64,000 nucleotides of DNA, from assembly GCA_027972325.1 (NCBI GenBank), contig JAPMOS010000028.1, positions 124,001 through 188,000 of the forward strand. The letters run 5' to 3'. Position 1 is the stretch's first letter. Each line of letters begins with the position of its first letter. The position numbers and the translations under genes are program-made. The stretch is from Paratrimastix pyriformis. Taxonomy: Eukaryota > Preaxostyla > Paratrimastigidae. The notes beneath the pieces were generated by a model. That model ran no database searches and had not been told where the DNA came from. It saw only the letters and a list, made by a program, of their open reading frames with translations. Positions 33,439 to 44,448 of the stretch are shown piece by piece.

Positions 33439-35157
33439 TCATCTTCGGGCTTCTTGGCAAGCGCTGTTGGGGGGGCCGGGGCTGGCGGGGCGGGCAGGGA
33501 CATGGGCGGGCGGCGGACCCGCCGGCTGGGCGATGCGGGCGGCGACGGGGAGGGCCGAGGGGACCCAACCTAGGGGAGGCAAATGCAGGCCGCCAGTGAG
33601 ACGGTGCACTCGAAAAGAGGGGCCGAGGGGAGGAGGGGCATGTGGGCCTGTGCGGACCTGGGCCGGCGGACCCTCCGGGGCGCCGGGGGCCGACACGTGG
33701 ACGCTCTGGCGGAGGGGCGACGGGGCGTGCGGAGCCTGCGGTGGTTGGAGTTGGGACTGCAGAGGGGCCGGGGCCGGCCCGGGCGGACCGCGCGCCCGCT
33801 CGGGGGAAGCCTGACGGATGGCGGCGAGGGTGGCCTGCATGCCGGACTCCTCCAGCGCGCCCATCGTCTTGGCGGCGGCCGACCTCATGGCGGCTGCGTC
33901 GCCACGCTCCCACATCTCCAGCAGCGCCGGGGTCGAGGTGCCCTCCCGGGCCGCCACTGCCCCCCGACGGGGAAGGGCCTGCGGCGCGGCCCCGGCGGCC
34001 CCGGCGGCCCCGGCGGCCCCGTCCAGGGGCCCTGGGGGTCCCGGGGGGCGCTGCTGCTGGGTGGGGGGCTGGGCCACGAAGGTGGGGCTCAGGATGGCCG
34101 TCAGCATCGACGGGGCTGCGGGGGCCGGCCCACCGCTTCGGGGGGTGGTCGGCCCGGGCACGAAGCGGCCCGGGGGGCGATGGCGGATGGGCTGGCGGGG
34201 CGAGATGGCCACCCCGTGGGTGTGGGTGGGCCCCGCTGACGGTGGCTCACCCCCAGGGCGGGGGCCCCCGGTCATGTTGGGCCTTGGGGCCGCGACATCG
34301 GGGCGCTCGGAGGCCGAGCCGCCGCTGGAGGATCCCGGAGAGGCCTCGGGTGAAAGCCTAGGCGTGTGCGGGGGCGTGCGGGGGCTGCGGGGTGCGGCGC
34401 CCATGGGGGGAGGCAGGTATGGGGTCAGGTGGGCCATCTCTGCCGGCGGCGCCCGGTCCATCTCCGGGGTGTCGCCCACACATCTCGGTGAGGTCGCGGA
34501 GGCAGGCGCGGAGCCCCTGGGCTCGAGTGGCGGGAAGCTGGCCAGACTCTCGCGCAGGGTGGCCCCGCTCGATGGCAGGTAGCCACCGGCCGTGGAGGGC
34601 GGGACGGCCAGCGGGCTGGCCACCGAGTCGCCCGGGCTGGAGAGTGGTGGCGCGATAGCGATTGCGGGAGGATGGAGACGTACCCGGCCGGAGGGCAGCC
34701 GGCTGGCCGGGGTGACAACAGCCGGTGGCTGCTGGGGGGCACCAGTGGTACCCCGGGGAGATGGCGGGACGGAAGTTGGCAGAACAACGGTTGTCTCGTG
34801 GGGAGAAGTCGGTGGAACGGCAGGAAAACTTTGAGAAGACTGCATAATTGAGGGGGCAAGGGCAGGAAGAGCCAGCCGATCGAGATGGGGGAGTTCCAGA
34901 TAAATATGTTTCATTGAGCGAAAACGGCAAGCAGGATTAGTGTCGCCCTGCAATAGGAACCATTGGATGAACTCTGAAAGGACGAGTGTTTGATGAGTGC
35001 GCCCTGTGAAATCCTGCTGCAGACCTATCGCCGTCGGTTCGAGGGAAGCGCGCTCTTTCGCAATAAATATGGTAACGGCGTTACTTCGATCACGCCAAGT
35101 GGAATCGTCCAGCTTGAGGGAGAGGAGAGGCCGAGAAGCGGAAAAGGGAGCGAGCAC
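33439..35157 (-). CDS. Proline-rich hypothetical protein
   Basis: Starts at an ATG at 35157 (MLAPFSASRPLLSLKLDDST) and ends at a stop at 33439. The N-terminal 80 residues look folded: STWRDRSNAVTIFIAKERAS, then FIQWFLLQGDTNPACRF and MKHIYLELPHLDRLALP. A GTCTGC..TTTCAG pair 51 nt apart near 34960-35015 probably marks an in-frame intron, so both spliced and unspliced forms stay open. The remaining 450 or so residues are Pro/Ser/Ala-rich and disordered, with a short helical island, LLEMWERGDAAAMRSAAAKT (about 33900). No family recognised. It is head to head with the kinesin gene, 38 bp apart, which could mean co-regulation. The C-terminal exon border near 33650 (donor GTCCGC) is approximate. Confidence 0.6.
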   Translation of the reverse strand: MLAPFSASRPLLSLKLDDSTWRDRSNAVTIFIAKERASLEPTAIGLQQDFTGRTHQTLVLSEFIQWFLLQGDTNPACRFRSMKHIYLELPHLDRLALPALAPSIMQSSQSFPAVPPTSPHETTVVLPTSVPPSPRGTTGAPQQPPAVVTPASRLPSGRVRLHPPAIAIAPPLSSPGDSVASPLAVPPSTAGGYLPSSGATLRESLASFPPLEPRGSAPASATSPRCVGDTPEMDRAPPAEMAHLTPYLPPPMGAAPRSPRTPPHTPRLSPEASPGSSSGGSASERPDVAAPRPNMTGGPRPGGEPPSAGPTHTHGVAISPRQPIRHRPPGRFVPGPTTPRSGGPAPAAPSMLTAILSPTFVAQPPTQQQRPPGPPGPLDGAAGAAGAAGAAPQALPRRGAVAAREGTSTPALLEMWERGDAAAMRSAAAKTMGALEESGMQATLAAIRQASPERARGPPGPAPAPLQSQLQPPQAPHAPSPLRQSVHVSAPGAPEGPPAQVRTGPHAPPPLGPSFRVHRLTGGLHLPPLGWVPSALPVAARIAQPAGPPPAHVPARPASPGPPNSACQEARR

Positions 35158-35195
35158 TCAATACCTCGGCGTGGCTGGCTAACCATCAGGTTCAA

Positions 35196-37410
35196 ATGAT
35201 GAGCGCTCCCCCACCCGATTACGAGGACTCATTACGTGAGTTCAAAGAGTTGGAATCATCCGTTGGGATTGTTAGCGGAGGAGGCGGAGCCGAGAAGGAC
35301 CAAAGCGACGAGGAGGACGAAGAGGGATCACGCGATTCTCGGACGCACGACGAAACGTTCGAAACCACTCTCACAGAGCGGTCTCTCGATACCCCCTTGA
35401 TTAAAAAGGGGAAGACTATTGTTGCTGCCGATGGTCTGTCTACAACTGCGACACAGGCGTCTCCGATTCCCTTCTCTCCAGACATCAACAAGAACTTCAA
35501 GGTGGTGATTCGCGTGCGGCCGCCGCTGCCCCGCGAGTTGGAAGGAGGCAAATTTCAGAATGTAGTTCAAGTTGACGAGGACAATCGGGGCATCTGCATC
35601 TCGGAGAATCTCTCCGCGGTGAATGATGCGGGCGAGGCCACCGGCATCTACAGCACGCACCGGTTCACGTTTGATCACGTTTACGCACCTGGGGCAGATC
35701 AAAACACCGTGTATGAGAACACCGCCAAAGCGGCCGTGGTCTCCACCCTCCTGGTCTGAATCCCCCCGGCATTGGGCATGCCCCCTCTGACCCAGGTGGG
35801 GATGGGGGCTCTCTGGCATGGTTCGCCGATAGGGGTACAACGCCACGATCATCGCGTACGGCCAGACGGGCACCGGTAAGACCTACACCATGGAGGTCCG
35901 CCCCCCCCCCGCCGGCCCCAGCTACGTATATGCTTCCGTCCAAGCGTCTGTGTCATTGTGGTCTCATCTCTGCTGTGGTTGGGGCACTGGGTCGGTGGGG
36001 GCCTGTCTGCTGCTTGGGGGATGGGCGCAGGGCTTCACGGACAACCGCGAGTCGCGCGGCATCATCCCGCGCTCCATCGAGCAGATCTTCAACTGTCCGC
36101 CCCGCCCACGCCCCCGGCATGCGCCACACATCCGCCCCCGCACCCGCTCGCACCGACCCCCTCCCCGTGGGGCCTGCCCGTTCACCCGGTTTTGCCGTGG
36201 GTCTCACCTTCCCCGCCGCTGCTCCCCACCCACCACCCCCCCACCCCCACCCCCGCTGTCCCGGGCAGACATCCAGCACTGCGTCAACCCGCACACGAAG
36301 TTCCTGGTGCGTGCGAGCTACCTGCAGATCTACAACGAGGTCATTTCGGACCTGCTGAAGCCCGAGCGGACCAACCTGCAGATCCACGAGGACAAGAAGA
36401 AGGCGTCTTCGTCGAGAACCTCTCCGAGTGGGTCGTCACAAGCCCGAGGAGGTCCGCAGCCCCATGGGTCATCGCAGCCGCCCCGTTCGCGGGGGGGGGG
36501 GGGGCCTGTGATTGGCATTCGATGGGGGTGGCCCCTGCTCCTCTCTTGGCTGTGCTCATCACCCATGGGCGGGGGTCGCCTCTGGGCCGGGTGTGTGGGT
36601 GTTGGTGTGTGTGGGGCGGGCAGATCTACGGGCTGATGGAGCGGGGCGCCCAGGTGCGTGCGACGGGCAGCACGCGGATGAACGAGGTCAGCTCGCGGAG
36701 CCACGCGGTGTTCATCATCATCGCCGAGCAGTCCGAGCTGCTCGAGGTGGACGAGGAGGGCATGCCCCTGCCCCCCGCCCAGGGCGCCCCGGCCACCCCC
36801 AACATGGGCGGCCGCGCATCGGCGGGCCCCGCGGCCCTGCGGCCCGACCGGAGCAAGCAGCTCTTCAAGATCGGCAAGCTCAACCTCGTCGACCTGGCTG
36901 GCTCAGAGCGGGTCCGGCCCCGACACCCCCTCTCCCTCCCCACTGGCCCGGCCTCTTGGCTCGACCGGCAGCTGACGGGGGCCCTTGCTGCGGTGGATGG
37001 GTGGGGTGGGTGGGTGGGGCGCGGGTGCAGGTGCGGCACACCCACGCGACGGGACGCCGGCTGGAGGAGTCGAAGAAGATCAACCAGTCCCTGTCGGCCC
37101 TGGGCAACGTCATCGCGGCCCTGACCGACCCCCGCGGCCGGCAGCACATCCCCTACCGCGACTCCAAGTTGACCCGCATCCTCGAGGACTCGTCCGCACG
37201 GCAGCCCCGCCCGACCCCCGGCCGCCCACCCCCGGCCGCCCACCCCCGGCCGCCCATGCCCCTGCCCATGCCCATGCCCATGTCCATGCCCATGCCCATG
37301 TCCATGTCCATGCCCATGCCCATGTCCATGCCCATGTCCATGTCCATGCCCATGCCCATGCCCATGTCCATGTCCATGTCCATGTCCATGCCCATGCCCA
37401 TGTCCATGTC

Positions 37411-37444
<34 letters not shown>

Positions 37445-40400
37445 TCCATGTCCATGTCCATGTCCATGTCCATGTCCATGTCCATGCCCATGCCCATGAC
37501 CATGCCCATGTCCATGTCCATGTCCATGTCCATGCCCATGTCCATGCCCATGTCCATGCCCATGTCCATGTCCATGCCCATGCCCATGTCCATGCCCATG
37601 TCCATGTCCATGCCCATGCCCATGCCCATGTCCATGTCCATGCTCACCCATCTGCGTATTTGACTGCCTGCCGGGGGGGTGCTGACCGGTGTGCAGGCTG
37701 GGGGGCAACTGCAAGACGACCATGATGGCCATGATCAGCCCCGCCCTGGAGGCCTTCCACGAGTCGCTGAGCACCCTGAAGTTCGCCAACCGGGCGAAGA
37801 ACATCAAGAACGAGGCCCGCGTCAACGAGGACCTCGACCAGAAGGTCCCCCCGCCGGCAGCCCCGCCCCCACCCCGCCCCACCCCGCGCCACACCCGCAC
37901 CGCACTCACACCACACCCGTGCATCACGCAACATGACCATCATCGGCACCCATCCACATCCATCATGGGCATCATCGATGGCCCATCGCCACCCCCATTG
38001 CGCCTCACTCGGCGTGATGGCATCGGCATCGTTCGCCCATCACCACCGCCGCCACACCCAACACCACCACCCGTCTCCCCGCCCCCGGTCGGGGTCTGCA
38101 GGCGCTGCTGCGGAAGTACGAGCGGGAGCTGCGCACGCTGCGTGCCGAGCTGGCGGAGAAGTCCAAGATGGTCGTCGACAAGCGGCGCCTCCTCGAGCTC
38201 GAGGAGCACGCGCGCAAGGCCGAGTCGGACAAGGTCCCCCCCCCCCCCCCCCCCCCATCCGCCCCTCGGGGCCGCTCTTCTGTGCCTCCGTTTCGACATC
38301 CCCGCCGGGGCGCCCGACCCGACCCGACCCGACCCGGGATGCTGATGGGATGTGGTGTGGTCGGGGTGTGTATGTGTATGTGTATGCGCGGGGGGGGGGG
38401 GGGGTGTGTCTCGGTCCGTGTGGGGCGCAGCTTGCGGCGATCACGGCGCTGGAGCAGCGGAGCCGGGAATTCCTCCACGAGAAGCAGGAGAAGCGCAAGC
38501 TGGAGGAGCGCATTGCCCTCATGTCCGGCCGGCTGCTGGTGGGCGGCCAGGAGATCACAAACACCCCCAGTTCCGCACGGCCATCCAGCGGGTCCGCGCC
38601 ACCCCCTCCCATCCCCCCCCCCCCCCCTCCCCCCCCCAAAGCCCGCCCCGCATGCCCCAACATGCCCCCCAAGATGCCTCCAAGCCCCCAACGGGCCCGC
38701 CTCGGCTCGGAGCCTCCTGTCGGCGCCTCGCTCACCGGTGGGCCCTCGTTGCCCTGGGGGGCTGTCCGCGTGTGGGGCTCGGGGGGGCGCAGGAGCACGT
38801 GCGCATCCAGCAGGAGTACCACAAGAAGCTGCAGGACCTCGAGCGCGAGCGCCAGTTCATCGAGGAGGACAAGGCACAGGTCCGCGCCCACCCACCCACC
38901 CACCCACCCACCTCGCGCCTGCCCCCGCACCCACACCGGCCTTCCCCGACCTCGATCATGTTCAGCGCCTCGGCCTCGGGGGGAGAGCGGCCCGCCCGCG
39001 CCACCATCATCCCGTCCCGTCCCGTCCCGTCCCGTCCCGTCCCGTCCCGTCCCGTCCCGTCCCGTCCCGTCCCGTCCCGTCCCGTCCCGTCCCGGCTGAC
39101 CCTCGTCGCTCCGGGGTCGCGGGGTGCGGGGTGGCTGCGTCTCTGTGTGTCTTAAATGTGTCTGTGTGTCTGTGTGTGCGGGCTGGCCAGGTGGACCGGT
39201 ACAAACAGCTGCTGCTCAAGCAGCGGGACATCATGATCGCCCTGACGACCCGCCTCAACGAGCGCGACGAGTCGGTCCGGCGGCCATCCGCCCCACCCAC
39301 CCACCCCCCCCCCCCCCCCCCCCCCCCCCCCGCCCGCCTGCCTGCCTGCCTGCCTCCCGCCTGCCACACCCCGTGTCAGGCCCTCACCGCGCGCTCTCTT
39401 CGGGCCTTGCTTAATGGCCTGGGCGGGCAGATCATGGCCCTGCAGGAGGAGCTCGACGCGTACGACCGGCACCAGCGCATGATGGAGGACGCCCTCGACC
39501 AGAAGAGCGGTCCGCCCCCACCCACAGCCCGCCCACAGCCCGCCCACAGCCCGCCCACAGCCCGCCCACAGCCCGCCCACAGCCCGCCCACAGCCCCTGC
39601 CCCCCGCCCTCACTCGCCGCACGCCACCCCCTGACCGATGCCTGTGGGTGGCACCCCCTGACCGATGTCTGTGGTCGGCACTGCGGCGCCGGGCGGCTGG
39701 GCGGGGGCAGCGATGGTTGTGCAGTACCAGCGGATGCTGGCCGAGACGGGCCGCACCGTCCCCACGGAGCTCGTAGCCGCCTCGGCCTCCCTGCCCGCCG
39801 GTCCGCCACAAAGCCCCCCACCCCCCAGTCACCCCCGCCTCCGCGCCCGCCCTGCCCGCCCCGTCCACGGGCCCACCGGGACGACCTGCGGGGGTGGCCT
39901 CATGGGGGGCAGGTGCGATCCTGATCACGGACGAGCGGTACCCGCCCCACGCGGCCCCGACGGTGTTCGACCCGAAGTGCCCCCAGCAGCCCGTCGAGCG
40001 GATGCTGAGCGCCGAGGAGAAGATCGCCGAGCTGAGCGGCCTGCTCGAGTCCCGCACCCAGGAGTACGCCCTCATCCAGCAGGACCTCGAGGAGGCCCAG
40101 GCCGAGAAGGTCCCCAGGCGCCCCCCGCCCGCGCCATCCCTGGGCCAGGGAGGGACCTGCTTTCTCATAGCGGGTGATGTGCTGCTGGTGGTGGTGTCGT
40201 GCCGCATGGTCCGGTCTTGGGCCGGCTGCCTCTGTCTCCGCCTCTGCCTCTGTCTCCGCCTCTGCCTCTGTCTCCGCCTCTGCCTCTGTCTCCGCCTCTG
40301 CCTCTGTCTCCGCCTCTGCCTCTGTCTCCGCCTCTGCCTCTGTCTCCGCCTCTGCCTCTGTCTGCTTGGCCGGGGCCGTGCAGGGCACCCTGGAGACGCT

Positions 40401-42712
40401 GCTGTCGGACAAGCTGGAGCACCTCGTCCAGTCGGAGATCGAGGAGCGCATCAACCAGTACCGCAGGGGCGTCCGCACCGCACCCCCCCCATGCGTCCAT
40501 ATGCCCGCTCCTCGCCCCTGCCGTGGGGCTGCCCGGCTCACGGTCTCTCGGCTGGTCCGTGGGGCGCGTGGGCATCATCGGGGGTGGCGGCGGCAGGTCG
40601 ACCAGTGGAGCGGCCCGGCCGGCTCCGAGCCCGGTGCCCCATCAGCGGCTGCACCAGCGGCCCCCGTCGCCGCGCCCGCACCCGCCGCGCCCGCACCCGC
40701 CCCCAGCGGCCCCACAGCGGCTGACAGGGAGGGCCGCCCCACCGAGGGCGCCGCCCGCGAGAAGGGCGCTTCCCCCGCGGCCCCCGGCGCCCGGAGCCCC
40801 CTGCAGGCGGCCGACCGGCAGCGGCTGCTGCAGCGAGCCCAGGCGGCCGAGGACGAGGCCCGCCTGCTGCAGATCAAGCTGCAGATGCTCACCAAGCTCA
40901 AGGCCCGCCAGCGCCCCCCCAGCGCCCCCAGCGCCCAGCCAACGCGCCCTCGTCCCTCCCTCGCTGTCTCTTCTCCGTCCCCCGTCCCTCCTCCATCGCC
41001 CGGTCCCTCCATCGCCCGGTCCCTTTCTCACTGTCCCTCCTCCATCGCCCGGTCGCTTAACCTTCCGGCGCCGTCCCGCAGGCATCGGCCCTCCGCGACC
41101 GGGACTCGCCCTCGCCCTCCCTCAGCAGCGTCTGTCGCCCCCTCGGCCATCCCCCCCCCCCCCCCCCCCCCCCCTGTCGGGCTCTCGGTGGCGCGCCAGG
41201 TGGTCTGCGGCACCGCCGCCTCATCGTCAATCGGGTTGGTGTCGTGTCGTGGGCGGGTGGCTGTGGGCGGCGGGCTGTGGGGCGCAGGTGGACGGGCGGC
41301 CGACGACCCCCGTGCCGGCGACCCCGCTGGGCATCACCCCCTCCACCATCGCCTCGCAGGGCCTCCTCCTGCCCACACCCCGCAGCACCCGGCCTGCCGC
41401 TCCGGCCCCCGCCCAGCAGCAGCCGGCCCAGCCCCAACAGCCGCACCCGCTCCGCACGGCCTCGCCCTCGGCGCCCAGCCCCCAGCTCGGCCCGGAGGAC
41501 CCCGGTGCCTCCCGCCTTCCCACCTCTCCGCCCGCATCGCCCCCGCCCACCCTCATCGTCCGGCCCGCGGGCGCTCAGGCCGCCAGACCCCAGCCCCAGC
41601 ACGGGCACACCCAGGGGGCGCCCAGCCCCGCGCCGGGCAGCATCGCCTCGATCTCGTCGACCCTGCTCGCAGCCGAGGAGCGCATCCACCGCCAGCAGCA
41701 GCAGCAGCAACAACAACAGCAACAGCAACAACAACAGCACCAGGCGGGGTCGCCGCCTGCGAGCCCCCAGCCGTCCCCGCACCCCGCGGGGGATCAGCAG
41801 CAGCAGCAGCAGCCGGCCGGGGCGTCCAGCAGCGCCCTGAGGCTCATGCAGATGCAGCAGCGGCGCAGCCCGGCCCCCTCGCCCGCCCCGGCCTCGGCGG
41901 CCATAGCGCCCCCCGGCCCCGGCAGCCTCTGGGCGGGGGCACCCGCACCCACGCGCACCCAGTCGGCGTCCCCCTCCCTCCCCCCACCCCCCCCGGCCGG
42001 CTACCCGGCAGCCGCCATCCTGGCCGTGCCCTCGCAGCCCCCCACCCGCACCGCCCCCCAGCAGCAGCAGCCCGCAGCCAGCGGCACCAGCACCATCCCG
42101 ATGGTGGCCCAGGTGGCGCCCCTGCCCTCCGCCTCCACCCGCGGCCGCAGCGGGTCCGCCACGGGGGCGGCGGCCCCCTCGCCCTCGCCCTCGCCATCCC
42201 CCTCACCCCCGCCCTCGCCCGCCCCGACCAGCTCGGCACCCCGGTCCCAGCCCCAGCCGGCCCGGCCCGCAACCGCAACTACGGGCGTGGTGCCCAGCCT
42301 GCCCGTGCCGCCCCCCATGCCGGCCCTGCTCCTCCACCAGCGGTCCGCCGCCCACGGGCCCGGGTCCGCCCCCTCGGGCAGCCCGCCCTCGGCCTCGCCC
42401 CCCGGGACCCCCAACCCGGCCTTCGCCAGCCCCAGCCCAAGCCCAAGCCCCAACCTGCCTGCGGCCCTCCTGGCCCGCTGGGCCGCCACGGGGGCACCCC
42501 CTGGTGCGCCGCCGGGACCCCCGCTGAGCCTGGGGCCGGGCGCCCCCCGGGGCAGCGTCGAGGCGATGCTCCTCCAGCGCCGGGCCGACCGGGCCGTCGC
42601 CAACCCCAGCCCAGCCCCGCCATCCGCCGCCACCAGCGGCAGCGGGCCCCAGGCCCCGCCCCCAGCCGCCCAGCCGGCCTTCCCGCACTACCACACGGCC
42701 GTCAGGCAGTAG
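35196..42712 (+). CDS. Kinesin-like motor protein, N-terminal motor
   Basis: Microtubule-dependent ATPase motor. The start at 35196 gives an acidic leader, then [15 protein letters not shown] (about 35497). The P-loop is [15 protein letters not shown] (about 35848), switch [10 protein letters not shown] (about 36684), switch [11 protein letters not shown] (about 36886), and the end of the motor is [30 protein letters not shown] and [20 protein letters not shown] (about 37775-37830). Coiled coil follows: [59 protein letters not shown] and [18 protein letters not shown]. The last 700 or so residues are Ser/Pro/Gln/Ala-rich with a Gln tract at 41693-41740; the stop is at 42710-42712. The neck and coil ([20 protein letters not shown]) fit protist kinesins close to the kinesin-1 or kinesin-3 types, but I cannot fix the subfamily. 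The frame seems to slip by one base near 36400, between EDKKK and the NLSEWVV block, and again just before the next intron. Introns mostly begin GTCCG and contain large repeats. Confidence 0.94.
37258..37648. repeat. CCCATG/TCCATG hexanucleotide array in a kinesin intron
   Basis: About 65 copies of CCCATG and TCCATG in irregular alternation (one ACCATG), between the exon ending [10 protein letters not shown] and the exon beginning [12 protein letters not shown]. It opens long frames on both strands (Met-Ser/Met-Pro, His-Gly), which are repeat artefacts. Confidence 0.92.
39009..39096. repeat. CCCGT pentanucleotide array in a kinesin intron
   Basis: About 17 copies of CCCGT without clear variants, in the intron upstream of the exon beginning [11 protein letters not shown]. 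Confidence 0.9.
39522..39600. repeat. 11-bp tandem repeat in a kinesin intron
   Basis: Seven copies of CCCACAGCCCG, just after the GTCCGC donor that ends the exon [10 protein letters not shown]. Confidence 0.85.
40229..40363. repeat. 18-bp tandem repeat in a kinesin intron
   Basis: Between seven and eight copies of CTGTCTCCGCCTCTGCCT, nearly identical, in the intron upstream of the exon [14 protein letters not shown]. Confidence 0.9.
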
Positions 42713-43848
42713 CCGCGCCCCGGTCCTCCTCCCGCTCCTCCCGGGCCTCCCCTCTCCTCCCTTCCCCTCCCCTCCGTCTCGGCTCGGGCAGCAGGCCCCC
42801 TCGACCCCTCCCTCCATCCCCCCATCCCCTTGTCTGGATGTCTGGATGTCTGGCTCTCTCTCTCTGTCTGCCTGCCTGCCTGTCTGTTTGTCTTTATCCC
42901 TGGCTGTCTGTGTTCGTGTCCGTCCCCTGGCGGGTCGCCTCCCCGCCCGGTCGTGTGTCTTTCTGGGCGCGGATGGGTGTGGGTGGCCGTCGCGTTTCGT
43001 GTTGTGCCGCCTGAGTTTGGTTGGCCTCGTGTTGGGCTGTGGGCGCGGGTGCGCTCCCCTGCCCTCCCTCCTCCTCCGTCTCCCTTCCCCTCCCTTCCCC
43101 CCCGTTCCCCCTCCCTTCCCCCGTTCCCCCCCTCCCCCCCTCTCCTCTCGTTGGTTGCCTCCGCCCGCGGGCGCCGCCCTGTGGGCATCCCCCCTATCCT
43201 CCTCCTCCTCCTTCGCTCCCCCACTGGCCCCACAGCAGCGTCCGGGGCACAGGGAAGGACCCGCGTGGTCGATCCCGATTGGATCGGGCCGGCCGAGCTT
43301 CCCTTCCCTCCTCCTCCTCCCTCCTCCCCTTCTCCCCTTCTCCCCTCCTCCCCTCCTCTTGTACTTCTTCCCCTCGTATCGTCAACCTCCTCCCCCTGCG
43401 GTGACTCGGGTCTTGGGTCGTTCGGTTAGCAACACGGTTTCTCGGTTGCCGCCGCCCGGCCATCTGCCCGCTCCTCGCTCGGGGCGGCGAGGGACCCTCG
43501 GCTCGGCTCGGAGGCGATCGACCGGGCGGCACAAAAGGCATTCGATCTTCGAGGAGAAGCTCAAAAAAAGAGCAGAGCAGAGCGGAGCGGAATGGAGCGG
43601 GGGAGCGGAGCGGAGCGGGGGAGCGGAGCGGAGCGGGGGAGCGGAGCGGGGCGGGGGAGCGGAGCGGGGCGGGGGAGCGGAGCGGGCGGGGAGCGGAGCG
43701 GGCGGGGAGCGGAGCGGGGGAGCGGAGCGGGGCGGGGGAGCGGAGCGGGGCGGGGGAGCGGAGCGGGGCGGGGCAGCTGAGGGGTGGAGAGGCAAAAAAC
43801 GAAAATATCCCGGAAGAGAGGGAAAGTGCCGCGGGAATAGCAAGACGG
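42713..43848. repeat. Intergenic region with pyrimidine tracts and a GAGCGGGG array
   Basis: About 1.1 kb between the stops of the kinesin and RING genes, which converge. The part at 42713-43420 is C/T-rich with many CTCCC and CCTCC blocks. The part at 43580-43775 is a purine-rich array of GGGGGAGCGGAGCG-type units in several lengths. No gene recognised; both 3' UTRs must lie here. Confidence 0.7.
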
Positions 43849-44375
43849 TCAGCTGAACATGAGGCTGAGCTCCCGGGGGGGCTTCACACGAGGGGGCGCG
43901 CTGGGGTTGGCCTTGGGGGCTGGAGCGGGCGCATGGCCGGCGGAGGCAGCCTGCTGCTCCTGCAGGCGCAGCTTGCGCATCTCGTAGAGGTAGCTGCTCG
44001 AGGGCAGCTCGTGCCGGCACATGGGGCAGGTGTTGTGCTCCTTCAGCCAAGACAGAAGGCATCGATCGTGGAAAAGGTGCTGGCCGAAAGCTGTCTCAGA
44101 GTGAGTGAGCGCTGATGACAGACCTTGCATGGCATTTTAATGGCTACTGCACCCATGCGGAAAGGCGTACAACAAATGGGGCACTCTGTTGCTTCGTCGA
44201 TATGCTTTTGAGAAATGGTGACCTCGTCCAAATCTTCGATGGCGGTCAGTGATGCCGGCGGGGGCGGGCCCATGTGAACATCGAGCATCTCCGTGAAGTT
44301 CTCGGCCCCGAGCTCCTCGGATTCCCGAAGAATCTCTTGGAAGAGGCGCTGGGAGGGGTCTTCTTGGTGGTCCAT
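43849..44375 (-). CDS. RING-H2 finger protein, probable E3 ubiquitin ligase
   Basis: Two exons, 44124-44375 and 43849-44079, joined over a 44-nt intron that begins GTCTGT; the lengths give 160 residues in frame. The N-terminus is acidic and helical ([19 protein letters not shown]). The RING-H2 domain has [25 protein letters not shown] and [11 protein letters not shown], giving the C-x2-C ... C-x-H-x2-H-x2-C ... C-x2-C zinc ligands. The intron falls inside the domain, right before the His-Leu-Phe-His part. The layout is like RNF126/RNF115 or plant RING1-type ligases, but the protein is short and has no N-terminal zinc finger. It lies 73 bp from the divergent F-box gene B start. Confidence 0.9.
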
Positions 44376-44448
44376 AGATCGGAGGGCTGTGCGATTTCCG
44401 GAGTAACGGGCGCTTCAACCGCGAGGTTTTGGGCGCTGCCGGGTCCCC

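Noticed and set aside
37153-37650. Long open frames of alternating Met-Ser/Met-Pro or His-Gly
   Set aside because: Translation of the CCCATG/TCCATG array inside a kinesin intron.
43580-43780. Gly/Ser/Arg-rich coding region
   Set aside because: Translation of a purine-rich GAGCGGGG array between two convergent genes; no splice or domain support.
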